From contig NZ_QJJP01000003.1 of NCBI RefSeq assembly GCF_003201565.1, positions 102,418 to 166,417 of the forward strand: a DNA stretch of 64,000 nt, in the 5' to 3' direction. Position numbers and translations under genes: made by a program. This DNA comes from Nitrosomonas sp. Nm84 (GTDB lineage Bacteria; Pseudomonadota; Gammaproteobacteria; Burkholderiales; Nitrosomonadaceae). The notes beneath the pieces are model-generated. The model saw only the letters and a list, made by a program, of their open reading frames with translations, was not told the DNA's origin and made no database searches. The first letter of the stretch is position 1; every line of letters begins with the position of its first letter. Below, piece by piece: positions 26,633-36,538 of the stretch.

Positions 26633-27928
26633 TCATTCCTTTATGTGCTTGCTGTTCGCATTTTCCAACGCGGGAAATTCCAGTCCATCGATCTGCTGCA
26701 ACGATTTCCCCGCAATTCCCTGTAAATCGCCGTACATGCCGACGGTCGCCGTCATCACCCGCTCAATTTGTTCTTCGCGCTTGGCCCATTGTTTCATGAT
26801 GACTTTGCGCTCTTTATCGAGATCTTCCTGCATGGTAGAAAACGCCTCGACAATCGCTTCCACGCGTTGACGGAAACGTGGGCCGGTGAGGTATTGGTAG
26901 ACCATTTCTGTCTTGGTTTGCTGGCCTTCCGAGGATTGGCGCGCCACAGCGACTTCCAGCAAGGATTGACGCAGAATCATGGCCACCGGCAAGGCGACAC
27001 GGGGGTGTGTGACCCAGACGCCCTCGATCAATTCAAAGGTCTCAACGCCTTTTGGCAATACTTGACTCACGATCACGGCGATTTCCGCTTTTGCAGTGCG
27101 CTGATCATCGCGCAGTTTTACCAGCCAGGGATCGCTCCAGTTCTTGGTACGCTTGAATTCCCACAAAATAGTGCCACCGGCCTGACCACCTGCACCGACC
27201 ACTCGGTGCAGTACATCCCCGCCGTACTCACCTTTGGGTACCGGTTCGATCGCATCAAAAGGAAATTTCATGCGCAACAGGTTTTCCAGTTCCAGTTCCT
27301 GCACTTCTCCTTGTAGTTGCTGCGAGCCCTGCTCGGCTCTGCGTTTAAGATCCTCTATCTGCTTCTGCATCGCAGCAATGGTTTGCTCTTTCTCCATCAC
27401 TTTGAGTTTCTGTTCATCCTCGGCTTCTTTCCTGGCAAGCACACGAACTTCGGTCAATCCGTCCTGCACCCGCTTTTCTACCGTGAGTTCCAGTTCACGC
27501 CTGGCATCGTCGAGTTCGCGTTGTTTCTTGATCAGCTCGGCTTGCGCCTTTTGCGCTTCAGCTAATTTTTCATCGCGGGATTTAAGCACTTCCTGTAATT
27601 CGGTCAGTTCACGTGCCTTATTTTCCAGCTCGGCAGCACTGGCCAACTTGGCTTTGCGAGACTCTTCCGCAATCACTCGCGCACGCTCCGCTTTCAACTG
27701 CTCCGCTACCTGACTGGCAACCTGATCGTCGAGCTTGCGCTTATCTTCTGTTAATTGCTTTTCCTTGTCGCGCATGGCTTGTTCGCGCTGAATGATCTCG
27801 CTGTCTTTCTGCGCCAGCCGCTGCTCAAACTGCCTGCGTGTGGATTCAATCAGCGGTGCCGCCAATGATTCAGTCAGTTTGATTTCCGTTTTACAGTTCG
27901 AACAAGTAATCGTTGGTTCTGTTATCAC
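26633..27928 (-). CDS. DUF2130 protein with long coiled coil
   Basis: About 431 residues: a short N-terminal zinc-ribbon-like CSNCKTEI, a charged coiled coil from ~25 to ~215 (rich in Glu, Lys, Gln, Ala), and the DUF2130 domain in the C-terminal half (MKFPFDAIEPVPKGEYGGDV, WEFKRTKNWSDPWLVKLRDD). The DUF2130 core looks like a restriction-endonuclease-type fold: GGTILWEFKRTK would hold the acidic and Lys residues. The GTG at 27928 with GGAAAA upstream is preferred over a TTG at 27943. It converges with the dehydrogenase gene, 23 bp apart. Function unknown; a nucleic-acid role is inferred. Confidence 0.78.
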   Translation of the reverse strand: MITEPTITCSNCKTEIKLTESLAAPLIESTRRQFEQRLAQKDSEIIQREQAMRDKEKQLTEDKRKLDDQVASQVAEQLKAERARVIAEESRKAKLASAAELENKARELTELQEVLKSRDEKLAEAQKAQAELIKKQRELDDARRELELTVEKRVQDGLTEVRVLARKEAEDEQKLKVMEKEQTIAAMQKQIEDLKRRAEQGSQQLQGEVQELELENLLRMKFPFDAIEPVPKGEYGGDVLHRVVGAGGQAGGTILWEFKRTKNWSDPWLVKLRDDQRTAKAEIAVIVSQVLPKGVETFELIEGVWVTHPRVALPVAMILRQSLLEVAVARQSSEGQQTKTEMVYQYLTGPRFRQRVEAIVEAFSTMQEDLDKERKVIMKQWAKREEQIERVMTATVGMYGDLQGIAGKSLQQIDGLEFPALENANSKHIKE

Positions 27929-28112
27929 AATTTTTCCATTCAATTAATGCGGCAATATTTGCCGGTATGACCGCTTCTCCGTGATAAAAAATCAAGTAAA
28001 GAAAGCGCCAACACAGCCAGCACAAGCCTTGCCATCAATTGGCATGATCATTGCTGTTGCCATTGTTAGTCATTCATTATAAACCGGCAGTACTCAACAT
28101 TCAGGAGTCCCT

Positions 28113-29075
28113 ATGCAAAATAAATTTGAGAGTTTGGAGCTCGGTCAATTCATTCCGCTGCATTACCATCACAATATGTTGAACGACACTATCCGTATGC
28201 AAGGCTTTAAAGAAGCGATTGACTGGGTGGTCAAGCCCGGCGCCAAGGTTCTGGAGCTTGGTGGCGGTACCGGCGTGCAATCGTTTTTTGCCGCGCAAAA
28301 AGCGCAAAAGGTTTATTGTGTCGAGCGCAACCCGGAACTAGTCAATGCTGCACGCAGTCTCCTCGCGCAGAACACCAACGGAGACAAAGTTGAAGTGATT
28401 CAGGCTGATGCGCTGCATTACCTACCACCAGAGCCAGTCGATGTCGTGATCTGCGAAATGTTGCACACCGGCTTGTTACGTGAAAAACAGATGCCTGTTA
28501 TCGATTCGTTTAAAAAACGCTACTTGGAAAGATTTGGCGACCCATTGCCTGTCTTTGTGCCGGAAGCCAGTATTCAAGCCATTCAGCCGATACAGCAAGA
28601 TTTCCATTTTGAAGGGTTTTATGCACCGACAATTTTATTTCAAGATCCCTGCGCCATTCAGGAAAGAAGTAAAAACCTCGGCGATCCTGAGATATTTCAA
28701 TTGCTGTCTTATGCTGAACCATTTGACCAAACCTGCCAATGGGACGGAGAAATTCTCATTACCGAGCATGGTCAACTCAATGCGTTACGGCTCATCACCA
28801 AAAATATACTGGCCATTAATATGCATACCTGCAACATCGTCGATTGGCATACGCAATATATCATTGTTCCGTTAGCCGCACCAATCGCCGTTTCCAAAGG
28901 CGACCATATTTCCATACGTTTTAGTTACCAAGGCGGCGCACCGCTTAGCGCACTGTCGGATTCATTGGAAGTTTGCCTTGTCAATAAGCAGATTCCAGTC
29001 TTGGAATTGGCACTCGAAGCTTTAAATAGCACAGCAGAGTCTCAGTCAAACACCCCTCAAATGCACCATTACTGA
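28113..29075 (+). CDS. SAM-dependent methyltransferase, PRMT-like
   Basis: 320 residues. The N-terminal Rossmann domain has motif I VLELGGGTGVQSFFAA, the acidic adenosine-binding residue in YCVERNPELV, and the VDVVICEMLHTGLLREKQ segment resembling the double-E loop of protein arginine methyltransferases. The C-terminal half is a beta-barrel (HISIRFSYQGGAPLSALSDS), also as in PRMTs. Bacterial members are uncharacterised; the methyl acceptor is unknown. AGGAG before the ATG; monocistronic. Confidence 0.8.
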   Translation: MQNKFESLELGQFIPLHYHHNMLNDTIRMQGFKEAIDWVVKPGAKVLELGGGTGVQSFFAAQKAQKVYCVERNPELVNAARSLLAQNTNGDKVEVIQADALHYLPPEPVDVVICEMLHTGLLREKQMPVIDSFKKRYLERFGDPLPVFVPEASIQAIQPIQQDFHFEGFYAPTILFQDPCAIQERSKNLGDPEIFQLLSYAEPFDQTCQWDGEILITEHGQLNALRLITKNILAINMHTCNIVDWHTQYIIVPLAAPIAVSKGDHISIRFSYQGGAPLSALSDSLEVCLVNKQIPVLELALEALNSTAESQSNTPQMHHY

Positions 29076-29090
29076 TCCATTCATCACGAA

Positions 29091-29117
29091 TAGTGTACAT
29101 CGCCTCTGTGTACACTA
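29091..29117. promoter_or_regulatory. Solo palindromic operator of a decayed toxin-antitoxin locus
   Basis: A perfect 9-bp inverted repeat TAGTGTACA / TGTACACTA with a 9-bp spacer, 16 bp after the methyltransferase stop and 19 bp before an antitoxin-like fragment. GTGTACAC-type palindromes are common upstream of small antitoxin genes. Confidence 0.5.
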
Positions 29118-29136
29118 TATCAAACGAGGTCAACCG

Positions 29137-29236
29137 ATGAAAAATTACCTTAAGCGCGATTGAAGCCGCTCGTAAGCGCGCACGCACCGAACAAACCACA
29201 CTCAATGAATACACGGAATCAGTGAAGCCAGCCTAA
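29137..29236 (+). pseudogene. Frameshifted antitoxin-like gene fragment
   Basis: From the ATG at 29137 the first codons give MK; after a one-base shift the frame reads ITLSAIEAARKRARTEQTTL and then NEYTES, like the N-terminus of VapB/RHH-type antitoxins. It ends at a stop within ~100 bp and no toxin gene follows. Together with the palindrome just upstream it looks like the fossil of a TA operon. The rest of 29237-29614 shows no gene apart from a fragment of the dispersed element. Confidence 0.45.
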
Positions 29237-29449
29237 TCTGAATTACTGCATATCAATTGCATCGAACAACTTAGGTACGATGCGCTTCGCTTTTTGATAC
29301 TTTGCGTATTTGTTTCAGTTTCATATGAAGCACCTTCTGTTTAATTTCACATGGCTCCAGCAAGAGCTGCATGGATTCTCTTTTTGATTGATCGATTTTC
29401 CAACTTTCAATATGGCGCATTTGAGACCACTGGAAGGAGAATCCATTTC

Positions 29450-29489
29450 ATTCGTTGAAAAACGTTTTCGAGACAACCATACACGGCAT
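29450..29489 (-). repeat. Fragment of the dispersed element, copy 5
   Basis: GTTGAAAAACGTTTTCGAGA followed by a weakly matching ACAACCATACACGG corresponds to the terminal ~40 bp of the element read from its right end. The rest is missing. It lies ~125 bp upstream of dnaE. Confidence 0.5.
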
Positions 29490-29614
29490 CGGCGCCGAAC
29501 GCATATACCTGCGCGTTTTCTCCAAAGAACCGGCAGGAAGTGGTTTCAACATCATGTAGAATAGCGCTCGATTGTATAAATTACAGAGTTACCGCAGACT
29601 CGAATTGTCACATC

Positions 29615-32600
29615 ATGCCAACCCATCCTGCTTTTATTCATTTACGCTTGCACAGCGAATATTCCATTCTGGACGGCACGATCCGTATTCCCGAAGTGGT
29701 TGCAAAAGCGGTGGCAGATCAAATGCCCGCACTCGCGTTAACCGATCTTGCCAATTTGTTTGGTCTGGTAAAATTCTATCAAACTGCCAATAAAAACGGC
29801 ATCAAACCGATTCTCGGGTGCGATGTCTGGATCGCCAATGAATCTGACCGCAACAAGCCGATCCGGCTGCTGCTGCTATGCCAATCCCACGCCGGTTATT
29901 TGTTGTTATCCCGCCTGCTATCACGCGCCTATCGTGAAAATCAACATCATGGCAGAGCAGAAATCAAACCATCCTGGCTACAGCCTGCTGAATGGGGATC
30001 GCAAGGACTCATCGCGTTATCAGGTGCCCGCTTGGGCGATATCGGATCAGCCATTTTGCAAAACAATCTGCAGCAAGCTGAAACTCAAGCGCAAAAGTGG
30101 GCTGACCTGTTTCCCGATCGCTTTTATATTGAAATCCAGCGCGATGGCCATGCGCATGAAGCCATGCTGGTACAACAATCGCTGGTGCTCGCCCAGAAAT
30201 TTGATCTACCCGTTGTCGCCACGCAAGCGGTGCAATATCTGAATGCTGACGAATACCGCGCACATGAAGCGCGTGTCTGTATCGCCGAAGGGTATATTCT
30301 GGGAGACAAGCGTCGTCCCAAAAGTTTTACCGAACAGCAGTATTTCAAAACCCAAGCGGAAATGGCGCAATTGTTTGCCGATATTCCCAGTGCATTAACG
30401 AATACCATAGAAATTGCCAAACGCTGCAACCTGACGCTGGAATTGGGCGTGAACCGGCTTCCGCTGTTTCCCACACCCAATAACGAGAGTTTAGAGCAAT
30501 ATTTGCGCGATCAGGCTGCAGCAGGACTGGAGCAGCGCATGTTGCAACTGTTTCCGGATGTCGAGATACGCACTGGCAAACTGCACCAATACCAATCTCG
30601 CCTCGAGTTTGAAGTGAACACCATCATCCAGATGGGATTTGCCGGGTATTTTTTGATCGTCGCTGATTTTATCAACTGGGCCAAGCACAACAATGTGCCG
30701 GTGGGACCTGGGCGCGGCTCCGGTGCTGGCTCACTGGTGGCGTATTCATTGGGAATCACCGATCTCGACCCGCTGCGTTACGATTTATTGTTTGAACGCT
30801 TTCTAAATCCCGAACGCATATCCATGCCCGATTTTGACATCGATTTCTGCCAGGATCGGCGCGAATTGGTGATCGAATACGTCAAGCAACGTTATGGCAC
30901 GGGAAAAGTCTCGCAAATCGCCACCTTCGGCACAATGGCGGCCAAGGCGGTGATCCGCGATATCGGCCGGGTGCTGGATTTGCCGTACAACTTTGTCGAC
31001 CAGTTGGCCAAACTGGTACCGTTTGAACTCGGCATGACGTTAAAAAAAGCGCGCCAGCTCGAACCACAACTCAATCAGCGTGCGGAAGCTGAAGAAGATG
31101 TGCGCAATTTGCTGGAACTGGCGGAAAGCCTCGAAGGCATCACGCGCAATATCGGCATGCATGCCGGCGGCGTGCTCATCGCCTCCAGTGAAATCACCGA
31201 TTTTTGTCCGATCTACTGCACGGAATCGGCTGATTCGGTTGTCAGCCAACTAGACAAGGACGATGTCGAGAAAATCGGTCTGGTAAAATTCGACTTTCTG
31301 GGGCTGCGCACGCTGACCACCTTGGATCGCGCTGTCGGCTATATCCGCCAATCGCGTCAAAACGCCAAGCCTGCTACTAAAACCGATCCAGCTGCGCAAC
31401 TTTTCTCGCTGGAGACGCTGCCGCTTGACGATGCACTCACCTACGCATTGATGCGCAAAGGCAATGCAGTCGGCATTTTTCAGTTTGAATCGCGCGGCAT
31501 GATCGATTTATTACAGAAAGCAAAACCCGATTGTTTTGAGGATATCATCGCCTTAGTAGCGCTATATCGTCCCGGCCCGATGGATCTGATTCCGGAATTC
31601 ATCGACCGCAAGCATGGCAAGAAAATGATTGAATATCTGGATCCGCGCCTGGAACCGATATTGGGTCCAACGTATGGCATCATGATTTATCAGGAACAAG
31701 TCATGCAGATTGCGCAGGTGATCGGCGGCTACAGCCTCGGCAGTGCCGATTTATTGCGCCGTGCCATGGGCAAGAAGAAAGTCGAAGAAATGGCGCAACA
31801 ACGCGATATCTTCGTTGCCGGTGCGATTAACAATGGCTTGGGTAAGAATCAGGCCACCGAACTGTTCGGTCTAATGGAAAAATTTGCGGGCTACGGCTTC
31901 AACAAATCTCATGCCGCCGCATATGCGCTGATCGCGTTTCAAACGGCCTATCTGAAAGCGCACTACCCGTCTGAATTTATGGCCGCGTGTTTGTCCGCCG
32001 ACATGGACGACACCGACAAAGTGCATATTTTTGTTGAAGATAGCAACGCCAACGGCTTGACGATTCTGCCTCCCGATATCAATCACTCCGGCTACCGTTT
32101 CATCCCGGTCGATAACCAAACCATCCGTTTCGGTCTCGGTGCGGTGAAAGGCACCGGGGAATCCGCAATCAGCTCGATCATCGCCGTGCGCGAACAAATG
32201 GGACCTTTTACTGATTTATTCGATTTCTGTAACCGAGTCGACCGGCGCATCGCCAATCGCCGCGTGATGGAATCATTGATCCGCGTCGGCGCATTTGACG
32301 CCATTAATCCTAACCGCGCCAGCCTGCTGGCTTCTGTCGGTTTGGCGATAGAATCCGCCGAACAAATCAGTCAATCCGTCAGTCAGGCCAATTTATTCGG
32401 CGAAGCTGAGGATCAGTCGCACATGCAACCACAACTGATTCCTGCGAATGTATGGTCTGACCGGGAAAAACTGCGCCATGAGAAAATCAGCCTGGGCTAC
32501 TATTTCAGCGGACACCCTTTTGATACCTACGCCGTAGAACTGAAGCGCTTCATCCGCACCCGCTTGGATCAGTTGTACCCAAACCGCGAACCGCAACTGC

Positions 32601-33124
32601 TCGCCGGAATCATTCATTCCATTCGGGTCCAAATGACGCGCCGCGGTAGAATGGGTGTCATCAATCTGGACGATGGCAAAGCGCGCGTCGAGCTGGTTAT
32701 TTTCAGCGAATTGTTCGATGCCAATCGTGCATGGTTAAAAGAAGATCAGCTTCTGATCGCAGAAGCGAAAGTCAGCAACCGTGGATACGGTGGCGAAGAA
32801 AGCGACGAATTACGAATTACCGCCGAGCAGCTCTACGATTTCGCCGGAATACGCTCGCGCTTTGCCAAGCAAATCAGAATTCATTGCAATCCCTCTACCC
32901 TCGACCAGGTTTCCAGCCTCAAAACATTACTGGCACCCTTCACCAGCCAAACGCAAAAATCCGGTAATAATCTCCCAGCCTGCCCGGTGACACTTATCTA
33001 TCACAATGACTCTGCCAGCGGCGAGCTGGAATTGGGGAACGACTGGCGGGTGAATCTGCATGATGATTTGCTGCAATCGTTAACTGCGCATTTTAAAACT
33101 GAAAATATTGAGATCGTTTATTGA
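29615..33124 (+). CDS. dnaE: DNA polymerase III alpha subunit
   Basis: 1169 residues, close to E. coli DnaE (1160). In order: PHP domain (FIHLRLHSEYSILDG; the metal-site residues are partly replaced, LTDLANLFG, so proofreading must come from a separate epsilon subunit), palm with GPGRGSGAGSLVAYS and the catalytic MPDFDIDFCQDRR, thumb and fingers, helix-hairpin-helix region (FGLGAVKGTGESAI), OB fold (~1000-1080) and C-terminal tau-binding part. The ATG at 29615 begins MPTHPAFIHL as in relatives; an upstream in-frame start at 29540 adds 25 unlikely residues. No strong ribosome-binding site is visible. This is the replicative polymerase. Confidence 0.96.
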   Translation: MPTHPAFIHLRLHSEYSILDGTIRIPEVVAKAVADQMPALALTDLANLFGLVKFYQTANKNGIKPILGCDVWIANESDRNKPIRLLLLCQSHAGYLLLSRLLSRAYRENQHHGRAEIKPSWLQPAEWGSQGLIALSGARLGDIGSAILQNNLQQAETQAQKWADLFPDRFYIEIQRDGHAHEAMLVQQSLVLAQKFDLPVVATQAVQYLNADEYRAHEARVCIAEGYILGDKRRPKSFTEQQYFKTQAEMAQLFADIPSALTNTIEIAKRCNLTLELGVNRLPLFPTPNNESLEQYLRDQAAAGLEQRMLQLFPDVEIRTGKLHQYQSRLEFEVNTIIQMGFAGYFLIVADFINWAKHNNVPVGPGRGSGAGSLVAYSLGITDLDPLRYDLLFERFLNPERISMPDFDIDFCQDRRELVIEYVKQRYGTGKVSQIATFGTMAAKAVIRDIGRVLDLPYNFVDQLAKLVPFELGMTLKKARQLEPQLNQRAEAEEDVRNLLELAESLEGITRNIGMHAGGVLIASSEITDFCPIYCTESADSVVSQLDKDDVEKIGLVKFDFLGLRTLTTLDRAVGYIRQSRQNAKPATKTDPAAQLFSLETLPLDDALTYALMRKGNAVGIFQFESRGMIDLLQKAKPDCFEDIIALVALYRPGPMDLIPEFIDRKHGKKMIEYLDPRLEPILGPTYGIMIYQEQVMQIAQVIGGYSLGSADLLRRAMGKKKVEEMAQQRDIFVAGAINNGLGKNQATELFGLMEKFAGYGFNKSHAAAYALIAFQTAYLKAHYPSEFMAACLSADMDDTDKVHIFVEDSNANGLTILPPDINHSGYRFIPVDNQTIRFGLGAVKGTGESAISSIIAVREQMGPFTDLFDFCNRVDRRIANRRVMESLIRVGAFDAINPNRASLLASVGLAIESAEQISQSVSQANLFGEAEDQSHMQPQLIPANVWSDREKLRHEKISLGYYFSGHPFDTYAVELKRFIRTRLDQLYPNREPQLLAGIIHSIRVQMTRRGRMGVINLDDGKARVELVIFSELFDANRAWLKEDQLLIAEAKVSNRGYGGEESDELRITAEQLYDFAGIRSRFAKQIRIHCNPSTLDQVSSLKTLLAPFTSQTQKSGNNLPACPVTLIYHNDSASGELELGNDWRVNLHDDLLQSLTAHFKTENIEIVY

Positions 33125-33144
33125 TTGATCACATTTGACGTCAT

Positions 33145-33354
33145 ATGACACGCCATCTAGACGATCTAATGATGGCAGCGTATCTTGAAACGTGTCTTGA
33201 GGAGGCTAATGGAGATGCTGCCTTCATTGCCAAGGCATCGAGAGACGTCATGTATTATGCCAAGAGTGTGTCACAAATAGCTCATGATGCAAGCATACCC
33301 ATTCACTTAACACACAATAAATTGATAGCGCTCAATTGCCAAACCCAAGCGTGA
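33145..33354 (+). CDS. Degenerate addiction-module antidote (HigA-like) fragment
   Basis: 69 residues, 20 bp after dnaE. The segment AAYLETCLEEANGDAAFIAK and the SVSQIAHDASI that follows match the N-terminal two thirds of the putative addiction-module antidote family (usually ~95-100 residues, partner of a HigB/RelE-like toxin). The helix-turn-helix is interrupted, the usual C-terminus is missing and no toxin gene is adjacent. It is probably a relic that may still be expressed from the dnaE transcript. Confidence 0.5.
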   Translation: MTRHLDDLMMAAYLETCLEEANGDAAFIAKASRDVMYYAKSVSQIAHDASIPIHLTHNKLIALNCQTQA

Positions 33355-33435
33355 CTTTGTTCGCTCAAAAATATATATTAGCGGCAAGACAATGTATTTA
33401 TCCGCTAATCTGCACTTTTCTTCAGGAACATTACC

Positions 33436-36369
33436 ATGAACCACAATCTATTCAATAGCCTGCATGAATTATCCATTGCACCGGGCAACAGCGCGAAATA
33501 CTATTCGCTTCCGGCGTTGGAAAAAAGTGGGGTTGGCAAGATTTCCTGTCTGCCGGTTTCGATTCGAATCATATTAGAATCAGTTCTACGCAATTATGAC
33601 GACAAAAAGATTACCGAAGCGCATATCCGGCAATTGGCAAATTGGCAGCCCAACGCCGATAGAGTCGACGAAATACCGTTTGTCGTTTCGCGCATCGTTT
33701 TGCAGGATTTCACCGGTGTACCGCTGCTGGTGGATCTGGCTGCCATGCGCAGTGCAGCGGTAAAACTGGGAAAAGATCCTAAGCGGATAGAACCATTGGT
33801 ACCGGTTGATCTGGTCGTTGATCATTCTATTCAGATTGATTATTACGGAACGGAAGATGCGCTGGAGCGCAACATGGAAATCGAATTTTCCCGTAATAAC
33901 GAACGCTATCAATTTATTAAATGGGGAATGCAAGCCTTTGACACGTTCAAAGTGATACCGCCTGGAATTGGTATCATACATCAGGTCAACCTCGAATATC
34001 TTGCCCGGGGCGTACATCATAAGGATGGAATAGTCTTTCCTGATACTTTGGTAGGCACCGACTCGCATACCACGATGATTAACGGTATCGGTGTCGTCGG
34101 TTGGGGTGTTGGCGGCATTGAGGCTGAGGCCGGCATGCTGGGGCAGCCGGTTTATTTCCTGACACCCGATGTCGTGGGTGTCAACTTGACCGGTCACCTA
34201 CGTGAGGGCGTCACCGCAACGGACCTGGTTTTAACGATCACCGAAATGCTGCGCAAAGCCAATGTGGTCGGCAAATTCGTTGAGTTTTTCGGGGAAGGAA
34301 CGGCTTCGCTGACATTACCTGATCGCGCCACGATTGCCAATATGGCGCCTGAATATGGCGCAACCATGGGTTTCTTTCCGGTTGATGACGTCACCATTGA
34401 ATATTTCAGAGGTACGGGGCGTAGCCAGGAAGAAATTACCGCATTCCAGGCTTATTTCAAAGCGCAGGGGATGTATGGCATTCCACGCCAGGGAGATATT
34501 AATTACACCCGCGAGCTAGCGCTTGATTTAGGCTCAGTCACAACGTCATTGGCAGGCCCCAAGCGCCCACAGGACCGCATTGAACTCGCTGCAATCCAAT
34601 CCAAGTTCACTGAACTCTTTAATAAGCCTGTCACGGAAAGCGGCTATGGGAAACATGATGATGATATCAATCAACGCTATTTGACGCGTGATATCCATAC
34701 TCAGGATCCTGATGTTTGCACGCACATCGGTCCTGACAATATCGATGAAAATCGACGATCACCGTCCGGCCCGCACAATGCTGCACCTGCGACGAACAAT
34801 AATCGGCCAGCGAAAAAAACTGCGCCGGCAGAACGACGCATGGTCTCGCGCAACATCACGGAAATGACCAGTAATCGCCCGACACCTCACGCCATTGATT
34901 TACCCGTTGATGAAAGCAGCTCCCACATTAATTTGGGTCATGGTGATGTATTGATTGCTGCCATTACGTCCTGCACCAACACATCCAATCCAAGCGTTCT
35001 CCTCGCGGCAGGATTATTGGCCAAAAAAGCGGTTGAAAAAGGATTGTCGGTGAAACACTATATCAAAACATCGCTGGCGCCCGGTTCGCGTGTGGTCACC
35101 GATTATCTGACCGTCACGGGACTGCTGCCCTATCTTGATCAACTTGGTTTTGATGTGGCCGGTTATGGATGCACGACATGCATCGGCAATGCAGGGCCAC
35201 TGGCGGACCCAATTGAAGAGGCTATTGTTAAGAATGACTTGGTTTGTGCGGCTGTACTGTCAGGAAATCGCAATTTCGAAGCCCGCATTCACCCGAATAT
35301 TCGCGCCAATTTCTTAGCCTCACCGCCGCTGGTTGTCGCCTATGCCATCGCGGGCAGTATTTTAAAAGATCTTACCAGCGAGCCTTTAGGTATCGGCAAA
35401 AATAATCAGCCTGTGTGGCTTAAAGATGTCTGGCCCAGCAGCGCAGAAATCCATGCACTGCTGAAATTTGCCACCAACGCAGACACTTACCGGCAACTCT
35501 ACAGCAACCTGACCAAGGATTATCAACTGTGGAATGATGTCACTTCCGTCACCGGACAAACTTACAATTGGCCGCAATCCACGTATATCGCGGAACCGCC
35601 TTTTTTCCAGGATTTTTCACTGCAGCCGGCGGCTTCCAATGGTACGATTAGCATCCAAAATGCCTACGCACTGGGCATTTTTGGTGATTCTGTTACAACC
35701 GACCATATCAGTCCGGCTGGCTCCATCAAGGATACTTCGCCGGCTGGACGTTATCTGCTGGATCATGATGTCGCCAAAACCGATTTTAATAGCTACGGTG
35801 CCCGTCGAGGCAACCATGAAGTGATGATGCGCGGCACATTTGCCAATGTTCGCATCAAGAATCTCATGATTCCCGGTAGTGAAGGCGGTGTCACGTTATA
35901 TCAAGGTGCCACCGATGCTGAGCCTGTGCAAATGAGCATTTATGATGCCGCCATGCAATACCAATCACATGGTATTCCCACCGTTGTTTTTGGCGGTAAG
36001 GAATATGGCACCGGCTCCAGTCGCGACTGGGCTGCCAAGGGAACACAGTTACTGGGCGTCAAGGCGGTCATTGCAGTTAGTTTTGAACGCATACACCGCA
36101 GCAATCTGCTCGGCATGGGTGTGCTGCCATTACAATTTAAAGATAACGACAACGTTAATTCATTGGGTATTCAAGGTAACGAGCGGTTTGACATTATGGA
36201 TTTGGATAACATCCAACCACAAAAAGATGTCACCTTGGTCATTCGAAGGAAAGACGGCACCAGCAAATCGGTTCAGCTGCTCTGCCGCATTGATACCGCC
36301 ATCGAGGTCGATTATTACCGGAGTGGCGGCATTTTGCCTTATGTACTTAGAGAACTCATGAATCATTAA
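33436..36369 (+). CDS. acnA: Aconitate hydratase A
   Basis: 977 residues of the AcnA/IRP type. The 4Fe-4S ligands are the Cys of [18 protein letters not shown] and the two in [15 protein letters not shown]; active-site motifs [20 protein letters not shown] and [20 protein letters not shown] are intact. It interconverts citrate and isocitrate in the TCA cycle. It is ~85 residues longer than E. coli AcnA (891) because of a low-complexity insertion (about residues 400-500, e.g. [20 protein letters not shown]) in front of the SCTNTSN motif. AGGA before the ATG. The stop TAA forms part of the TTAA target of the following repeat copy. Confidence 0.95.
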   Translation: MNHNLFNSLHELSIAPGNSAKYYSLPALEKSGVGKISCLPVSIRIILESVLRNYDDKKITEAHIRQLANWQPNADRVDEIPFVVSRIVLQDFTGVPLLVDLAAMRSAAVKLGKDPKRIEPLVPVDLVVDHSIQIDYYGTEDALERNMEIEFSRNNERYQFIKWGMQAFDTFKVIPPGIGIIHQVNLEYLARGVHHKDGIVFPDTLVGTDSHTTMINGIGVVGWGVGGIEAEAGMLGQPVYFLTPDVVGVNLTGHLREGVTATDLVLTITEMLRKANVVGKFVEFFGEGTASLTLPDRATIANMAPEYGATMGFFPVDDVTIEYFRGTGRSQEEITAFQAYFKAQGMYGIPRQGDINYTRELALDLGSVTTSLAGPKRPQDRIELAAIQSKFTELFNKPVTESGYGKHDDDINQRYLTRDIHTQDPDVCTHIGPDNIDENRRSPSGPHNAAPATNNNRPAKKTAPAERRMVSRNITEMTSNRPTPHAIDLPVDESSSHINLGHGDVLIAAITSCTNTSNPSVLLAAGLLAKKAVEKGLSVKHYIKTSLAPGSRVVTDYLTVTGLLPYLDQLGFDVAGYGCTTCIGNAGPLADPIEEAIVKNDLVCAAVLSGNRNFEARIHPNIRANFLASPPLVVAYAIAGSILKDLTSEPLGIGKNNQPVWLKDVWPSSAEIHALLKFATNADTYRQLYSNLTKDYQLWNDVTSVTGQTYNWPQSTYIAEPPFFQDFSLQPAASNGTISIQNAYALGIFGDSVTTDHISPAGSIKDTSPAGRYLLDHDVAKTDFNSYGARRGNHEVMMRGTFANVRIKNLMIPGSEGGVTLYQGATDAEPVQMSIYDAAMQYQSHGIPTVVFGGKEYGTGSSRDWAAKGTQLLGVKAVIAVSFERIHRSNLLGMGVLPLQFKDNDNVNSLGIQGNERFDIMDLDNIQPQKDVTLVIRRKDGTSKSVQLLCRIDTAIEVDYYRSGGILPYVLRELMNH

Positions 36370-36424
36370 CAGGCTTTGAAAAACGATCTGCGTTGTCGCT
36401 ACCGTGTTAAAAACAGGCTCAAGT
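36370..36424 (+). repeat. MITE-like dispersed element, copy 6 (left half)
   Basis: It starts CAGGCTTTGAAAAACGATC directly after TTAA (36366-36369), of which TAA is the acnA stop codon. It keeps the TCTGCGTTGTCGCTACCGTG block and ends soon after GCTC. The right half is absent. Confidence 0.65.
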
Positions 36425-36457
36425 GGGTCAAAACGCATCAGTCATCTGTAACAAACA

Positions 36458-36487
36458 ACAACAGCTATTTTGCTAATTAGCTGTTGT
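36458..36487. terminator. Bidirectional terminator between acnA and galU
   Basis: A perfect 10-bp inverted repeat ACAACAGCTA / TAGCTGTTGT with a 10-nt loop, placed between two convergent genes. T-rich bases follow on the minus strand (TTGTTTGTTA) and CTTATTC on the plus strand. Confidence 0.6.
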
Positions 36488-36538
36488 CTTATTCATCCAA
36501 TTCTATTGGGATTTATTTCGTTACATTTCTCAGCATGT

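Noticed and set aside
26768-27316. A 182-residue plus-strand frame opposite DUF2130
   Set aside because: Antisense to a strongly coding coiled-coil gene; the composition reflects the complementary codons.
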